Source: Methylobacterium tardum (GTDB lineage: Bacteria; Pseudomonadota; Alphaproteobacteria; Rhizobiales; Beijerinckiaceae). From it: a stretch of 64,000 bases of DNA. Every line of letters begins with the position of its first letter. Position 1 is the first letter of the stretch. The stretch covers positions 62,001 through 126,000 of the forward strand of contig NZ_CP097484.1 in NCBI RefSeq assembly GCF_023546765.1, in the 5' to 3' direction. Position numbers and translations under genes: made by a program. Below the pieces are notes generated by a model. It made no database searches. It was not told the DNA's origin and saw nothing but the letters and a program-made list of their open reading frames with translations. Shown one piece after another: positions 9,804 through 17,961 of this stretch.

Positions 9804-10253
9804 ATGGCCAATCCCACCCTCAAGCCGAAGCAGACCACAGCCATCGATCACGGGGTCGGCAGCCGCATCGCATTCCTGCGGGCCGCGAACGGGCTGAGCC
9901 AGTCGGCGCTGGCCAGCGCGCTCGGCGTGAGCTTCCAGCAGGTTCAGAAGTACGAGACGGGCAAGAACCGGGTCGGGGCGGGCCGCCTCCAGGCGATCGC
10001 CGAGCGGCTGGGCGTCCCGGTGTCGAGCTTCTTCGAGCCCGAGCCGGAAGTGGCGGGCGACAGCGGGCCGGCTCTGCTGCGCATCTCCGGCGCCGTCGAG
10101 CTTCTGCGCGCCTATAATCAGATCGCAGACGATCAGATGCGTCGCGACGTGCTGTCGTTGGTGAAGTCCGCGGCTCGGGTCGGACAGAGCCGGGCGGCCG
10201 ACGAGGCGCCCTCTCGGGAATCCGACTTGCGCGACGCTGCCAAAGGCGCCTGA
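9804..10253 (+). CDS. XRE-family transcriptional regulator (PraR-like)
   Basis: A 149-residue repressor-type protein with one helix-turn-helix domain at about residues 15-75 (VGSRIAFLR, LSQSALASALGVSFQQVQ, KYETGKNRVGAGRLQ, AERLGVPVSSFF). This pattern is that of the rhizobial PraR-type regulators, which act as dimers. The C-terminal part (ELLRAYNQIADDQMRRDVLSL) is a helical dimerisation region. I chose the ATG at 9804, where similarity to the family begins; the open frame extends upstream to 9609 but that segment looks non-coding. It stands alone, with a cupin gene 72 bases downstream on the same strand. Confidence 0.85.
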   Translation: MANPTLKPKQTTAIDHGVGSRIAFLRAANGLSQSALASALGVSFQQVQKYETGKNRVGAGRLQAIAERLGVPVSSFFEPEPEVAGDSGPALLRISGAVELLRAYNQIADDQMRRDVLSLVKSAARVGQSRAADEAPSRESDLRDAAKGA

Positions 10254-10325
10254 TCGCCGTCGGCCGAGCCGCATGCGCCGGGTGAGCCCCAGCGCCGGAC
10301 CGCCGGGTTGCGCAGGGGGAAGGCG

Positions 10326-10682
10326 ATGAAGTCTCCGACGACCGTCATCAACCTCCTGGCGGACCTACCTGCCGACTCTCCCGAGGAGGTCGTGTCCGTG
10401 CTCCTCGCCGTGCCGGGGCTGCGGGTAGAGCGCATCGTCTCGACCGGCCAGGCGAGCCCGCCGGGCTTCTACTATGATCAGCCGCAGGCGGAGTGGGTGG
10501 CGGTCCTGGCGGGCTCCGCCGATCTGCGATTCGCCGACGAGACGGAGCCGCAACACCTCGTTGCGGGAGACGCCGTCCTGATCGCGGCGCATCGCCGGCA
10601 TCGCGTAGACCGGACCGAGTCGCCGACGATCTGGCTCGCGATCCATTTCGGACCCGATGGCGAGTTGGTGGAGGCCGGCTGA
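10326..10682 (+). CDS. small cupin-domain protein
   Basis: A 118-residue single-domain cupin. The first motif is degenerate (GFYYDQPQAEWVAVLAGSADLRF: no His-x-His, the Glu of the motif kept). The second reads AGDAVLIAAHRRHRVD, supplying histidines. Such proteins are annotated as cupin-domain proteins linked to phosphoribosylaminoimidazole or sugar enzymes, but the substrate is unknown. A strong ribosome site (GGGGGAAGG) precedes the ATG at 10326. It ends seven bases from the converging rsmD stop. Confidence 0.78.
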   Translation: MKSPTTVINLLADLPADSPEEVVSVLLAVPGLRVERIVSTGQASPPGFYYDQPQAEWVAVLAGSADLRFADETEPQHLVAGDAVLIAAHRRHRVDRTESPTIWLAIHFGPDGELVEAG

Positions 10683-10689
10683 ACCGCGT

Positions 10690-11247
10690 TCAGGCGGCGT
10701 ATCGCGCGAAGCTTACGGCGGTCTCCCCGTAGACGCGGCGCTCGAGTTCGGTAAATCCCTCCGGCCACGTGACTGACGCGCCTTCGGCCTCCTCGACCAC
10801 CGCCAGGGCGTTGGGTGCCAGCCATGCCCCCGCGGCCGCGCTCGCGAGCGCGCGCGGCGCCAGATCGCGGCTATAGGGCGGGTCGCAGAACACGAGGGAG
10901 AATTGGCCGGCCGAGCCGGCAGGTCCCAGACGCGTGGCGTCCCGGCGGAAAAGCCGGGTCACGCCCCCAGCGCCGAGCGCCTCGATGTTGGCGCGAATGA
11001 CCGCGCGGGCCTCGGCGCCTTCATCGACCAGCAGCGCGTAGGCGGCCCCACGTGAGAGCGCCTCGAAGCCGAGCGCGCCGGTGCCGGCGAAGAGATCGAG
11101 AACCCGCGCGCCCGCGAAGGTTTCGTCGTAGGCGTGCAGCAGCACGTTGAACAAAGACTCGCGGAGGCGGTCCGAGGTCGGCCGGATCGCGTCAGTGCGC
11201 GGTGTTGCGAGTCGTCTGCCCCGCCACGCCCCGCCGACAATCCTCAT
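10690..11247 (-). CDS. rsmD: 16S rRNA (guanine(966)-N(2))-methyltransferase RsmD
   Basis: A 185-residue SAM-dependent methyltransferase. It has the N-terminal MRIVGGAWRGRRL, the RPTSDRLRESLFN signature, motif I VLDLFAGTGALG near residue 50, and the catalytic DPPY near residue 125. It methylates G966 of 16S rRNA on the assembling small subunit. Its ATG overlaps the TGA of the pseudouridine synthase gene (ATGA), a coupling seen in many alphaproteobacteria, and this also confirms the corrected frame of that gene's tail. Confidence 0.95.
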   Translation of the reverse strand: MRIVGGAWRGRRLATPRTDAIRPTSDRLRESLFNVLLHAYDETFAGARVLDLFAGTGALGFEALSRGAAYALLVDEGAEARAVIRANIEALGAGGVTRLFRRDATRLGPAGSAGQFSLVFCDPPYSRDLAPRALASAAAGAWLAPNALAVVEEAEGASVTWPEGFTELERRVYGETAVSFARYAA

Positions 11248-13093
11248 CGCGTTCCGCGCGGCGGTCGTCCGCCGCCGGGCTTGGCGCCGCCCCGTGGTGT
11301 ACCGGGCCGACCGCCGGGTCGCGCGTTGCCGCCGCCCGTGCCACCCCCCTTGCCGCCGCCCTTGCCGGCGAAGCCACCCGGCCTGGAACCGCCCGGCTTG
11401 GGGCCACCGAAGCGCGGTTTGCCAGCCGGCGAGTCCGCTCTCTCAGACCGGAAACCACCCTTCGCCCGCGGCCCGCCCTCGGAAGGGCCGGACCCGAAGG
11501 ATTTCCCGGGCCGACCCTCCGGTCTGGGACCACGGCGATCGTCCTGTCGGACCTGCCGCGCGGACCGTCGGCGGACCGCGCCATGTCACGACGCGGACGT
11601 TCGCCCTCGCTGCGCTCGCCGCGCGAGTCGGGTCTGCGGTCGCCACGCGGTCCCGATCGTTGCTCGCCGCGGGGCGCAAAGCCGCGCTCGCCGGACGGCC
11701 CGGCATCTCGTCCCGGGCGTCCGCCCTCGCGGCGCGGCAATCGCTCGGACGGTCCGTCCTCGGCGTAGCGGCGGCGCGGCTTGACGGCCGGCGCGGCCTC
11801 GACCGGCGTCGCCGACAGACGCTCGGCGACGACCCGGCGCTCGCCGGCGCGGATCGAGCCGACCCGTTCGCGGCCCCGTTCCGCGGCGCTCGCCTGCGCG
11901 GCGCGCGGGTCGGCACCCCGGCGCGGTACGCGAGTCCCGCGCGGCTTCGAAGCGTCCTCATCCCGCCACGTCGCGTTGCGCGGATTGGAGCCCGACCCGC
12001 CCGTCGAAACACGCGGCGCCGGTGCCGGACGAGCGGCGTTGCGCCGGCCGGCGCCTGACGCCTGCGCGGGCTTGGCGGCGGAATCGGCCTTCTTCGGTCC
12101 GCCGAACGGCGTGATGGGCTCGCGCACCGGGCTCTCGAAATCGACGCCGGCCTGCTCGGACAGCGCTTTGCCGAGCTGATCCTTGAGCACGCGGGTCCGC
12201 ACCTCCTCGGCGAGGCCGACCTCCAGGTCGCCGAGCTGGAACGGTCCGAACGACAGCCGGATGAGACGGTTCACCGAGAGACCGAGATGCTCGAGGATCC
12301 GCTTGACCTCGCGGTTCTTGCCCTCACGGAGGCCCAGCGTCAGCCAGACATTGTCGCCCTGCACGCGATCGAGGCTGGCCTCGACCGGGCCATACTCCAT
12401 GCCGTCGATGGTCACGCCCTTGGCGAGCCGGTCGAGCTGGGCTTGGTCGGTATCGCCATGTGCGCGGACGCGGTACCGGCGCAGCCAGCCCGTGTCGGGA
12501 TGGGCAATCACCTTGGCGAGACCGCCATCATTGGTCAGCAGCAGCAGCCCCTCGGTGTTGATGTCGAGGCGCCCGATGGCGACGACCCGGGGCAGATCCT
12601 CCGGCAGGATGTCGAAGACCGTCTGCCGACCCTCGGGATCTCGCGCCGTCGTGACGACACCGCGCGGCTTGTGGAAGATCCACAGGCGGCTCCGCTCCCG
12701 CAACGGCATCGGCTCGCCGTCGATCAGGATTCGGTCGTCTTCGGTGATGTTGCGCGCCGGTGAGGTCAGAGTCTCGCCGTTGACGCTGACCCGGCCGGCC
12801 AGGATCATCGTCTCGGCGTCGCGCCGCGAGGCGATGCCGGCCCGCGCCATCGCCTTCGCGATGCGCTCGCCCGGCGGTGTCGATGCCGCGGCCTCATCGC
12901 CGGCCGCGCTATCCGGCTCGGGCCGGGGCGTCTTCGGCTCCGCCGCACTCTTGCGCGGAGCGGCCTTAGCGCGCTCGCGGTCTTGGTCTTCGCTGCCCGC
13001 GTCGGTTGCAGGCGTCCAGCCCTTACCGCGCGAGATCTCGGGGTCCGGACGGTCGGAACCCTCCGGCGTCTTGTCGTTCGGCACGTCGCTCAT
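11244..13093 (-). CDS. RsuA/RluB-family pseudouridine synthase with a long low-complexity tail, one frameshift
   Basis: About 616 residues once one base is restored. The order is an acidic/charged N-terminal extension (1-75), an S4 RNA-binding domain (ERIAKAMARAGIASRRDAE), and the catalytic domain with AIGRLDINTEGLLLLTN, whose Asp is the catalytic residue. A tail of about 280 residues then runs rich in Arg, Gly, Pro, Ser and Lys. The enzyme isomerises a uridine in rRNA, probably 23S (RluB type). The naive frame runs into rsmD. Near 11540-11560 one G seems missing; after correction the tail ends in repeated PGG/GGG blocks and its TGA overlaps the rsmD ATG. The tail probably binds RNA non-specifically and is disordered; that is inference. 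Confidence 0.88.
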
Positions 13094-13167
13094 GCCAGGG
13101 CCTTACCAGAGCCCGTACCATCAGGCGAGACGGGTTCTGCAGCCGCATTGAGACGAGGCCCGCACGC

Positions 13168-13193
13168 AAAAGGGGCGGCCCATGGACCGCCCC
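13168..13193 (-). terminator. intrinsic terminator after the DUF1328 gene
   Basis: On the minus strand a 7-bp GC stem (GGGGCGG/CCGCCCC, loop containing CCATGG) is followed at once by TTTT. It lies 26 bases beyond the DUF1328 stop and before the pseudouridine synthase start. Confidence 0.7.
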
Positions 13194-13218
13194 CGCAGCG
13201 AATGCCGAACCGCTGGCG

Positions 13219-13395
13219 TCAGAGTCTCGGCGAGCGGCCGCGCATTACGCCGAACACCGCCGAGATAAGGAACAAGGCAACCGCCACGAAGAAGACGATC
13301 TTGGCCGCCTCCATGGCGGTGCCCGCGATGCCGCCGAAGCCGAGCAGAGCGGCGATCAATGCGACGACGAGAAATGTGACTGCCCAGCCGATCAT
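13219..13395 (-). CDS. DUF1328 (UPF0391/YtjA) small membrane protein
   Basis: A 58-residue protein with two hydrophobic helices: [20 protein letters not shown], then a Gly-rich turn (GGIAGTA), then [21 protein letters not shown] short basic tail follows. This is the full length of the DUF1328 family of inner-membrane proteins of unknown function, often stress-induced. The start is the ATG at 13395; the open frame reaches 13440 but that part is promoter sequence. A GGAAC-N17-GGTT element upstream indicates EcfG control, shared with the csbD gene next to it. Confidence 0.88.
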   Translation of the reverse strand: MIGWAVTFLVVALIAALLGFGGIAGTAMEAAKIVFFVAVALFLISAVFGVMRGRSPRL

Positions 13396-13431
13396 GGCAT
13401 CCTCGCGTTGTTCAAGTCGATCCAAGGTTGG

Positions 13432-13457
13432 AACCCGCAAAGAGCGGGCCCCGTTCC
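13432..13457 (-). promoter_or_regulatory. EcfG-type stress promoter for the DUF1328 gene
   Basis: On the minus strand GGAAC (13457-13453) and GGTT (13435-13432) are separated by exactly 17 bases, close to the alphaproteobacterial general-stress consensus GGAAC-N16/17-CGTT. The start codon is 37 bases downstream. The segment is palindromic: the plus strand reads GGAAC-N17-CGTT at 13430-13455, so part of it could also act as the csbD terminator hairpin. Confidence 0.65.
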
Positions 13458-13473
13458 AGTTAAGGCTTTAAGA

Positions 13474-13665
13474 TCAGAGCTTGTCGGTCGCCGACTTCAC
13501 GGCGCTCTTCGCGTCGCCGACGGTGCCCTGGGCCTTGCCCTTGAGCTCCTGAGCCGCACCCTCGGCCTTCAGCTTGTCGTTCCCGGACACGTCGCCGATG
13601 CCCTGCTTGGCCTTGCCGAGAGCCTCGTTGGCGGCGCCCTTGATCTTGTCCGTGGTGCTGCTCAT
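13474..13665 (-). CDS. CsbD family stress-response protein
   Basis: A 63-residue hydrophilic protein rich in Ala, Gly and Lys, with the CsbD pattern [19 protein letters not shown] near the start and [18 protein letters not shown] after it. CsbD proteins are abundant general-stress proteins of unknown mechanism. The length matches the family. Its own EcfG-type promoter (13712-13737) places it in the PhyR-EcfG regulon, as expected for this family in alphaproteobacteria. Confidence 0.9.
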   Translation of the reverse strand: MSSTTDKIKGAANEALGKAKQGIGDVSGNDKLKAEGAAQELKGKAQGTVGDAKSAVKSATDKL

Positions 13666-13711
13666 GGCGATGTCCTTGTGGTTGCTGCGGCGGCGCCGCG
13701 TTCATCCAACA

Positions 13712-13737
13712 AACGGTCACGGTCGCTCGAATGTTCC
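13712..13737 (-). promoter_or_regulatory. EcfG-type general stress promoter for csbD
   Basis: On the minus strand GGAAC (13737-13733), then a spacer of exactly 17 bases, then CGTT (13715-13712): a perfect match to the EcfG consensus. The csbD ATG is 46 bases downstream. Confidence 0.82.
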
Positions 13738-13741
13738 AGGC

Positions 13742-13763
13742 CTTAACATTGCCCTGTGTTAAG
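13742..13763. promoter_or_regulatory. inverted repeat CTTAACA-N8-TGTTAAG
   Basis: Perfect 7-base arms at 13742-13748 and 13757-13763 with an 8-base spacer. It lies five bases upstream of the csbD -35 element and in front of tadA. No known regulator is assigned. Confidence 0.4.
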
Positions 13764-13809
13764 CAGCGGCATCCGTGAAGGCCCGCATCGGCGACGGGAT
13801 AGGAACACC

Positions 13810-14298
13810 TTGGCAGCAGATCCGATCCACGCTCAGAAGTCGGACGTATCGGCTTCGCTGACCGCCCTCGATCACGCGTTCGCGGCGGCGCGGGCCGCGG
13901 GCGCGGCCGGCGAGGTGCCGGTCGGCGCCGCGGTGGTGCGGGACGGCGTGCTCCTGGCCGTCGCGCACAACCAGCCGCGGCATCTCCTGGACCCGACGGC
14001 GCACGCCGAGATCCTGGCCATCCGCGCGGCCTGTGCGGCAATCGGCGACGAGCGTCTGGCCGGCTGTGACCTCTACGTGACCCTGGAGCCCTGCCCGATG
14101 TGCGCGGGCGCGATCTCCTTCGCGCGGATCCGGCGGCTCTATTACGGCGCGGCCGATCCGAAGGGCGGCGGCGTCGAGCACGGTCCGCGGGTCTTCAACC
14201 AGGCAACCTGCCATCATGCGCCGGAAGTCTATGGCGGATTTCGCGAGCGCGAGGCGGCCGAGCTGCTGCGCGCGTTCTTCGCAGAGAAGCGGACATAG
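13810..14298 (+). CDS. tadA: tRNA adenosine(34) deaminase TadA
   Basis: Zinc deaminase of about 162 residues. It has AGEVPVGAAVV, the catalytic HAE in PTAHAEILAIR, and the zinc-binding PCPMCAGAI, all with normal spacing. It converts A34 to inosine in tRNA-Arg(ACG). Its start is not clear: no ATG fits. TTG at 13810, after GGATAGGAA, gives a normal length; a GTG at 13756 would add 18 residues and overlap the palindrome. A guanine or cytosine deaminase is less likely given the overall match to TadA. Confidence 0.92.
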   Translation: MAADPIHAQKSDVSASLTALDHAFAAARAAGAAGEVPVGAAVVRDGVLLAVAHNQPRHLLDPTAHAEILAIRAACAAIGDERLAGCDLYVTLEPCPMCAGAISFARIRRLYYGAADPKGGGVEHGPRVFNQATCHHAPEVYGGFREREAAELLRAFFAEKRT

Positions 14299-14353
14299 GA
14301 CTGGCGGATGCCGGCCCTGGTCCCACGTTCTCATAGGATCGGAGGCCAGCACG

Positions 14354-15058
14354 ATGATCCCGACCTATGCGCGAGCCCTGATCGTCGGCGCCGGCTCCGG
14401 CCTGAGTGCCTCGCTTGCGAGACTCCTGGCGGCGGACGGCCTCAAGATCGGTCTCGCGGCCCGGAACGTCGAGAAGCTTGCGGCCCTCGCCGCCGAGACA
14501 GGTGCGGCCGTGCATGCCTGCGACGCGAGCCGGCCTGCTGAGGTCGAGGCGCTGTTCGCGCGGCTGGAGCCGGCCCTTGGGGGCGCTCCGGACGTCGTGA
14601 TCTACAATGCCAGCGGGCGGCTGCGCGGCTCCATCGCGGATCTGGATCCGGACGCGGTCGCCCGGTCGCTGATGGTGTCGGCGTATGGCGGTTTCCTGGT
14701 GGCGCAGGCCGCGGCGCGCCGCATGCTGCCGCACCGCCACGGGGCGATCCTGCTCACGGGCGCGTCGGCGAGCGTGAAGGGCTTCGCGGGCTCGGCACCG
14801 TTCGCCATGGGCAAATTCGGCCTGCGGGGGCTGGGACAGAGCCTCGCCCGCGAATTGCAGCCGCAGGGCATCCACGTCGCCCACATCGTCATCGACGGCG
14901 CGATCCGGAACCCCGACCGCGGCGGCGAGCCGGCCGACGCTCCCGACAGCCACCTCGATCCGGATGCCATCGCGCGAGCCTACCGCGACCTGCTGCGCCA
15001 GGATCGGAGCGCGTGGACGTCGGAGCTTGAGCTGCGTCCCTGGGTAGAGCGGTTCTGA
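14354..15058 (+). CDS. SDR-family protein with Phe in place of the catalytic Tyr
   Basis: A 234-residue Rossmann protein: VGAGSGLSASLAR near residue 10, YNASG in place of NNAG near 85, and LLTGASAS carrying the catalytic-Ser region. The active-site motif reads FAMGK where classical SDRs have YxxxK, so the general-acid Tyr is absent while the Lys is kept. The start is the ATG at 14354, which follows GGAGG. It lies 55 bases after tadA on the same strand. It may be a non-classical reductase or a binding protein; no substrate can be named. Confidence 0.8.
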   Translation: MIPTYARALIVGAGSGLSASLARLLAADGLKIGLAARNVEKLAALAAETGAAVHACDASRPAEVEALFARLEPALGGAPDVVIYNASGRLRGSIADLDPDAVARSLMVSAYGGFLVAQAAARRMLPHRHGAILLTGASASVKGFAGSAPFAMGKFGLRGLGQSLARELQPQGIHVAHIVIDGAIRNPDRGGEPADAPDSHLDPDAIARAYRDLLRQDRSAWTSELELRPWVERF

Positions 15059-15064
15059 TCCGGA

Positions 15065-16870
15065 TTACGGGTTGACCCGCAAGCCGAGCAGGAACGTGTT
15101 GTCCCGGAAGCTCGAACCCACCTGCGTACTGTTGATCTGCTGGTAGATGTAGGTGCCTCTGAGGGTCAGCCAGCGCGTGAAATGGTAGTCGAGCCGCGCG
15201 GTCGCGGAGAAGCCGTTCTCCCGGATCGTGCTGTTTTGATAAACGTTTTGCAGGAACGAGCCGCCGACTACGAGCGACAGGTTGCGCAACAGGTCGTGCT
15301 GGACTTCCAGCGTCGCGACATCCGTGAAGATGCCGCTGGAGCCCGGGATCGTGGTTTCGGTGACACCGGTCGCGGCCGTCAGTCGGACCGTCGTGAGCGG
15401 GCTCGCCGACCAGACCAGGGCCGCGTTGACCAGCGGCGCGTTGATGTCGCGCAGGGTCGGATCGACGTAGGTCCGATGCTGGATCCCGGCCGAGATCTCG
15501 CCCGTCAGGGACCGCGCGAGCCCGAAGCTCGCGCCGACCGCCAGAGAGATTCCATCGGAATCCCGCTGGACGCCGGTCGTATCGCGGCGGAGATCGTAGA
15601 CGCGCGTATCGCCGGTGATATCGACGAACGGGCTGAAGTCTGGATTGACTTCGTACGCGGTGCGAAGCTGCAGGCTGTACTGATTGAGGTTTCGGTCGGA
15701 CTGGTTGATGATTGTCCCGTCCGAGAGGCGGGCATTGTCGAATTCCGAGCGGTCGACCGAGCCGCGCAGCGTGACCGACAGACGATTGAAGGTCTCGGTC
15801 GCCCCAAGCGACGCGCCGTAGACGGCAAGCAGCGGTCGGCTGGTCGCGGTCGCGACCTGGACGTTGCCGGCCGCGGCCAGCAGGTTGGGGTTTCCCGTCC
15901 GCTGCGTATCGACGAGGAACCGGCCCTCCGCGTCGATGTGCAGGTCCCGGTTGGCGTCGATCCGCAGGCGCACGACTCCGTCGGCGGCCGGGCGGCTCGC
16001 GGCCTCGTTCTGGGGCGTCTCAAGGTACGAGCCGCGCAAGGAGCCCTGGAACGAGCTCGAGGACCAGTTGCTCTGGAAATCGAGGGAGGCGTCGGTGCGA
16101 AGCGCCACCGAGCCCTTGGCGAATTGCCGGCTCGTCTGGTCCGGATTTGAATCGTAGCCGAGGCTCTGCGCGAAGGTCGGCAGTATGGTGAAGCTGCCGA
16201 ACTGGTAGCCGATCGGCGCGTAGGCGGGATCCGTCGGGATCGCGCGCGCCAAGTCGGTGCCGAGAATGAAGCCCGGCGTCAGAAGGCCGAGGGCCGGGGA
16301 GATCGCCAGGAGCGGAAGGATCGTCCGGACCGGCGCCGCCACCGGCGGCAGGGGAACCCCGACCACGGGCTGCTGAATGATCGGCGTCAGCCGTAACGCC
16401 GGGCTCGGGACCTGCGTGACTTCCTGGGTGATCCTGCGGGTCGCCGACCCGATCCGCCGCGGTGGAGCCGCCCGGGTCCGGAGAAGATTTGACGGCGCCA
16501 GATTGCTTGGCGTCGTGCCGCTGCCGCCGGTGCGCTGACCGCCGTTGGTGATGCGTGTGTTGAGCTGCGAGACCCCCGGCTGCCCTTGCGTCTGTGTCGG
16601 GATCGTTGGAGGCGAGAGCGGCGAGCTCAGGCTGTCGCCGCCGGTCTGGTCGCCGCTCGTCGCGTCGCCGCCCGGAGAGCCACGCCCGTCGTCGCGTGAG
16701 AGACCGTCCGGGATCCGCCGCCGCAGCGCGGGCAAGCCGTTGGGTGCGGTGTCCTGGCCGATGCCCGGGTTGTCGGGCTGCCCCGAAACGGGGCTGGTGG
16801 CGTCAAAGCGCTGGGCACGCGCAGGGGAGGCCGCGAGCGCCAGCGCCAGCGCCGCGACAGCGAGCCGCAT
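15065..16870 (-). CDS. outer-membrane beta-barrel protein (BBP2-like)
   Basis: A 601-residue exported protein. A signal peptide (LAVAALALALAASPARA) ends near residue 19. About 180 residues of Pro/Gly/Ser/Thr-rich, probably disordered sequence follow. A C-terminal barrel of about 400 residues then alternates hydrophobic and polar residues (ILPTFAQSLGYDSNP, LSVTLRGSVDR, LTLRGTYIYQQ) and ends in LGLRVNP. This resembles the putative beta-barrel porin 2 family of rhizobia, a group linked to exopolysaccharide loci. I chose the ATG at 16870 because the signal peptide begins there. Two CtrA-like half-sites lie upstream, and mucR is divergent. Confidence 0.75.
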   Translation of the reverse strand: MRLAVAALALALAASPARAQRFDATSPVSGQPDNPGIGQDTAPNGLPALRRRIPDGLSRDDGRGSPGGDATSGDQTGGDSLSSPLSPPTIPTQTQGQPGVSQLNTRITNGGQRTGGSGTTPSNLAPSNLLRTRAAPPRRIGSATRRITQEVTQVPSPALRLTPIIQQPVVGVPLPPVAAPVRTILPLLAISPALGLLTPGFILGTDLARAIPTDPAYAPIGYQFGSFTILPTFAQSLGYDSNPDQTSRQFAKGSVALRTDASLDFQSNWSSSSFQGSLRGSYLETPQNEAASRPAADGVVRLRIDANRDLHIDAEGRFLVDTQRTGNPNLLAAAGNVQVATATSRPLLAVYGASLGATETFNRLSVTLRGSVDRSEFDNARLSDGTIINQSDRNLNQYSLQLRTAYEVNPDFSPFVDITGDTRVYDLRRDTTGVQRDSDGISLAVGASFGLARSLTGEISAGIQHRTYVDPTLRDINAPLVNAALVWSASPLTTVRLTAATGVTETTIPGSSGIFTDVATLEVQHDLLRNLSLVVGGSFLQNVYQNSTIRENGFSATARLDYHFTRWLTLRGTYIYQQINSTQVGSSFRDNTFLLGLRVNP

Positions 16871-17192
16871 CTCCTGTCGTTGTCGCCGGTCAGCCCCAGC
16901 CGTCCGCACCTGATCACGGTCCTCGCCAAAGTCCCGAGCACCGAAGCCTGGGATCCACTGGTCACGCCGCAGCCAAACAGGTCATCGGCATGGTTAATGA
17001 AGGCTAGCGGACTCATGGTTAATGCAGCGTCAACGGCCGAGGCTGCGGGCACTTGAAATCTGCCGCAGAACCTTCCGTCGACACGACAGAGCCGATTGAG
17101 ATTTGTTTTACAATCAGATACTGTCTTTCAGAATTCAATCGCATCCACGAGGGATAGATTGGTCCGAATCATTACAAAGATAGAGGTGGGCC
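16871..17192. promoter_or_regulatory. 322-base divergent control region of the barrel gene and mucR
   Basis: It holds no gene. Near the barrel gene is a direct repeat CATGGTTAATG at 16989-16999 and 17014-17024; the minus strand of each contains TTAACCAT, the CtrA 8-mer. Bases about 17090-17180 form an AT-rich stretch directly before mucR, the type of target MucR proteins bind, so autoregulation is likely. Confidence 0.55.
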
Positions 17193-17693
17193 GTGAACGA
17201 AAGCACAGTCAGCGGACATGCTGAGCACGTTGAGCTCGCGGTGGATATCATCGCGGCCTACGTGTCGAACAACTCGGTACCGTCGTCGGAGCTGGCGGGC
17301 CTGATCGCCGTGATCCACGCCGCTCTAGACAATCTCTCTACTGCGGGACGGACATCGAAATCGACCGTCGAAAAGCTGAGTCCGGCTCAGATTCGGAAGT
17401 CGATCACGCACGATCACATCGTCAGCTTCGAGGACGGCAAACCGTACAAGACCCTTCGTCGGCACTTGACGTTGCGCGGGCTCTCGCCCGAGGCCTACCG
17501 GGAGAAGTGGGGCCTGCCGCGCGACTACCCGATGACCGCGGCGAGTTACTCGGCCCAACGTTCCGAGCTCGCCCGCGCCCTGGGGCTCGGTCAGCAGCGC
17601 CGCAAGCACCGCGGCGCATCGTCGGCACCTGCAGAGGCACCGGCCGCGGCAACACGGAAGGCGCGGGCTCGACGGAAAGCACCGGCAGAGTAG
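17193..17693 (+). CDS. MucR/Ros-family regulator lacking most zinc ligands
   Basis: A 166-residue MucR-family DNA-binding protein: N-terminal helical oligomerisation part (LAVDIIAAYVSNNSVPSSEL), the Ros/MucR domain at about 70-140 (SITHDHIVSFEDGKPYKTLRRHL, LSPEAYREKWGLPRDYPM, LARALGLGQQRRK), and an Ala/Lys/Arg tail. Ros-type zinc fingers have Cys-x2-Cys and two His; here the Cys positions are Ser and Asp and the second His is missing. Zinc-less MucR homologues are known from Mesorhizobium loti. The start is GTG at 17193 after AGAGGTGGG. Its targets are probably cell-surface and cell-cycle genes, and itself. Confidence 0.9.
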   Translation: MNESTVSGHAEHVELAVDIIAAYVSNNSVPSSELAGLIAVIHAALDNLSTAGRTSKSTVEKLSPAQIRKSITHDHIVSFEDGKPYKTLRRHLTLRGLSPEAYREKWGLPRDYPMTAASYSAQRSELARALGLGQQRRKHRGASSAPAEAPAAATRKARARRKAPAE

Positions 17694-17961
17694 AAGTCCG
17701 ATCCTCTGCCGCTGCTCCTGGCAGCAGCGGCTCGCAACGAGAGTGCGTCGGGCGTTCAAAACGGCTGTGTCAGACGCAGATGCTCCAGGCGAAGACGGGC
17801 TGCGCGACGCTGTATTGGCGGCCAACCCGGCAAAAGCCTGCACGTGCGCGTCGCGCAACCGTGCGCCGCGTCCTCTCGGCTAGGCAGATCATCCCACGCT
17901 GCCATCCTGCGCATGTTGCTCCGCACAATCGTGCGAAGATCCTGCGCCGGAGAACGACCGC

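Noticed and set aside
17694..17961. Possible small gene between mucR and the MFS gene
   Set aside because: Frames through this stretch show no ribosome site, no conserved motif and no typical codon pattern; it is best left as intergenic.
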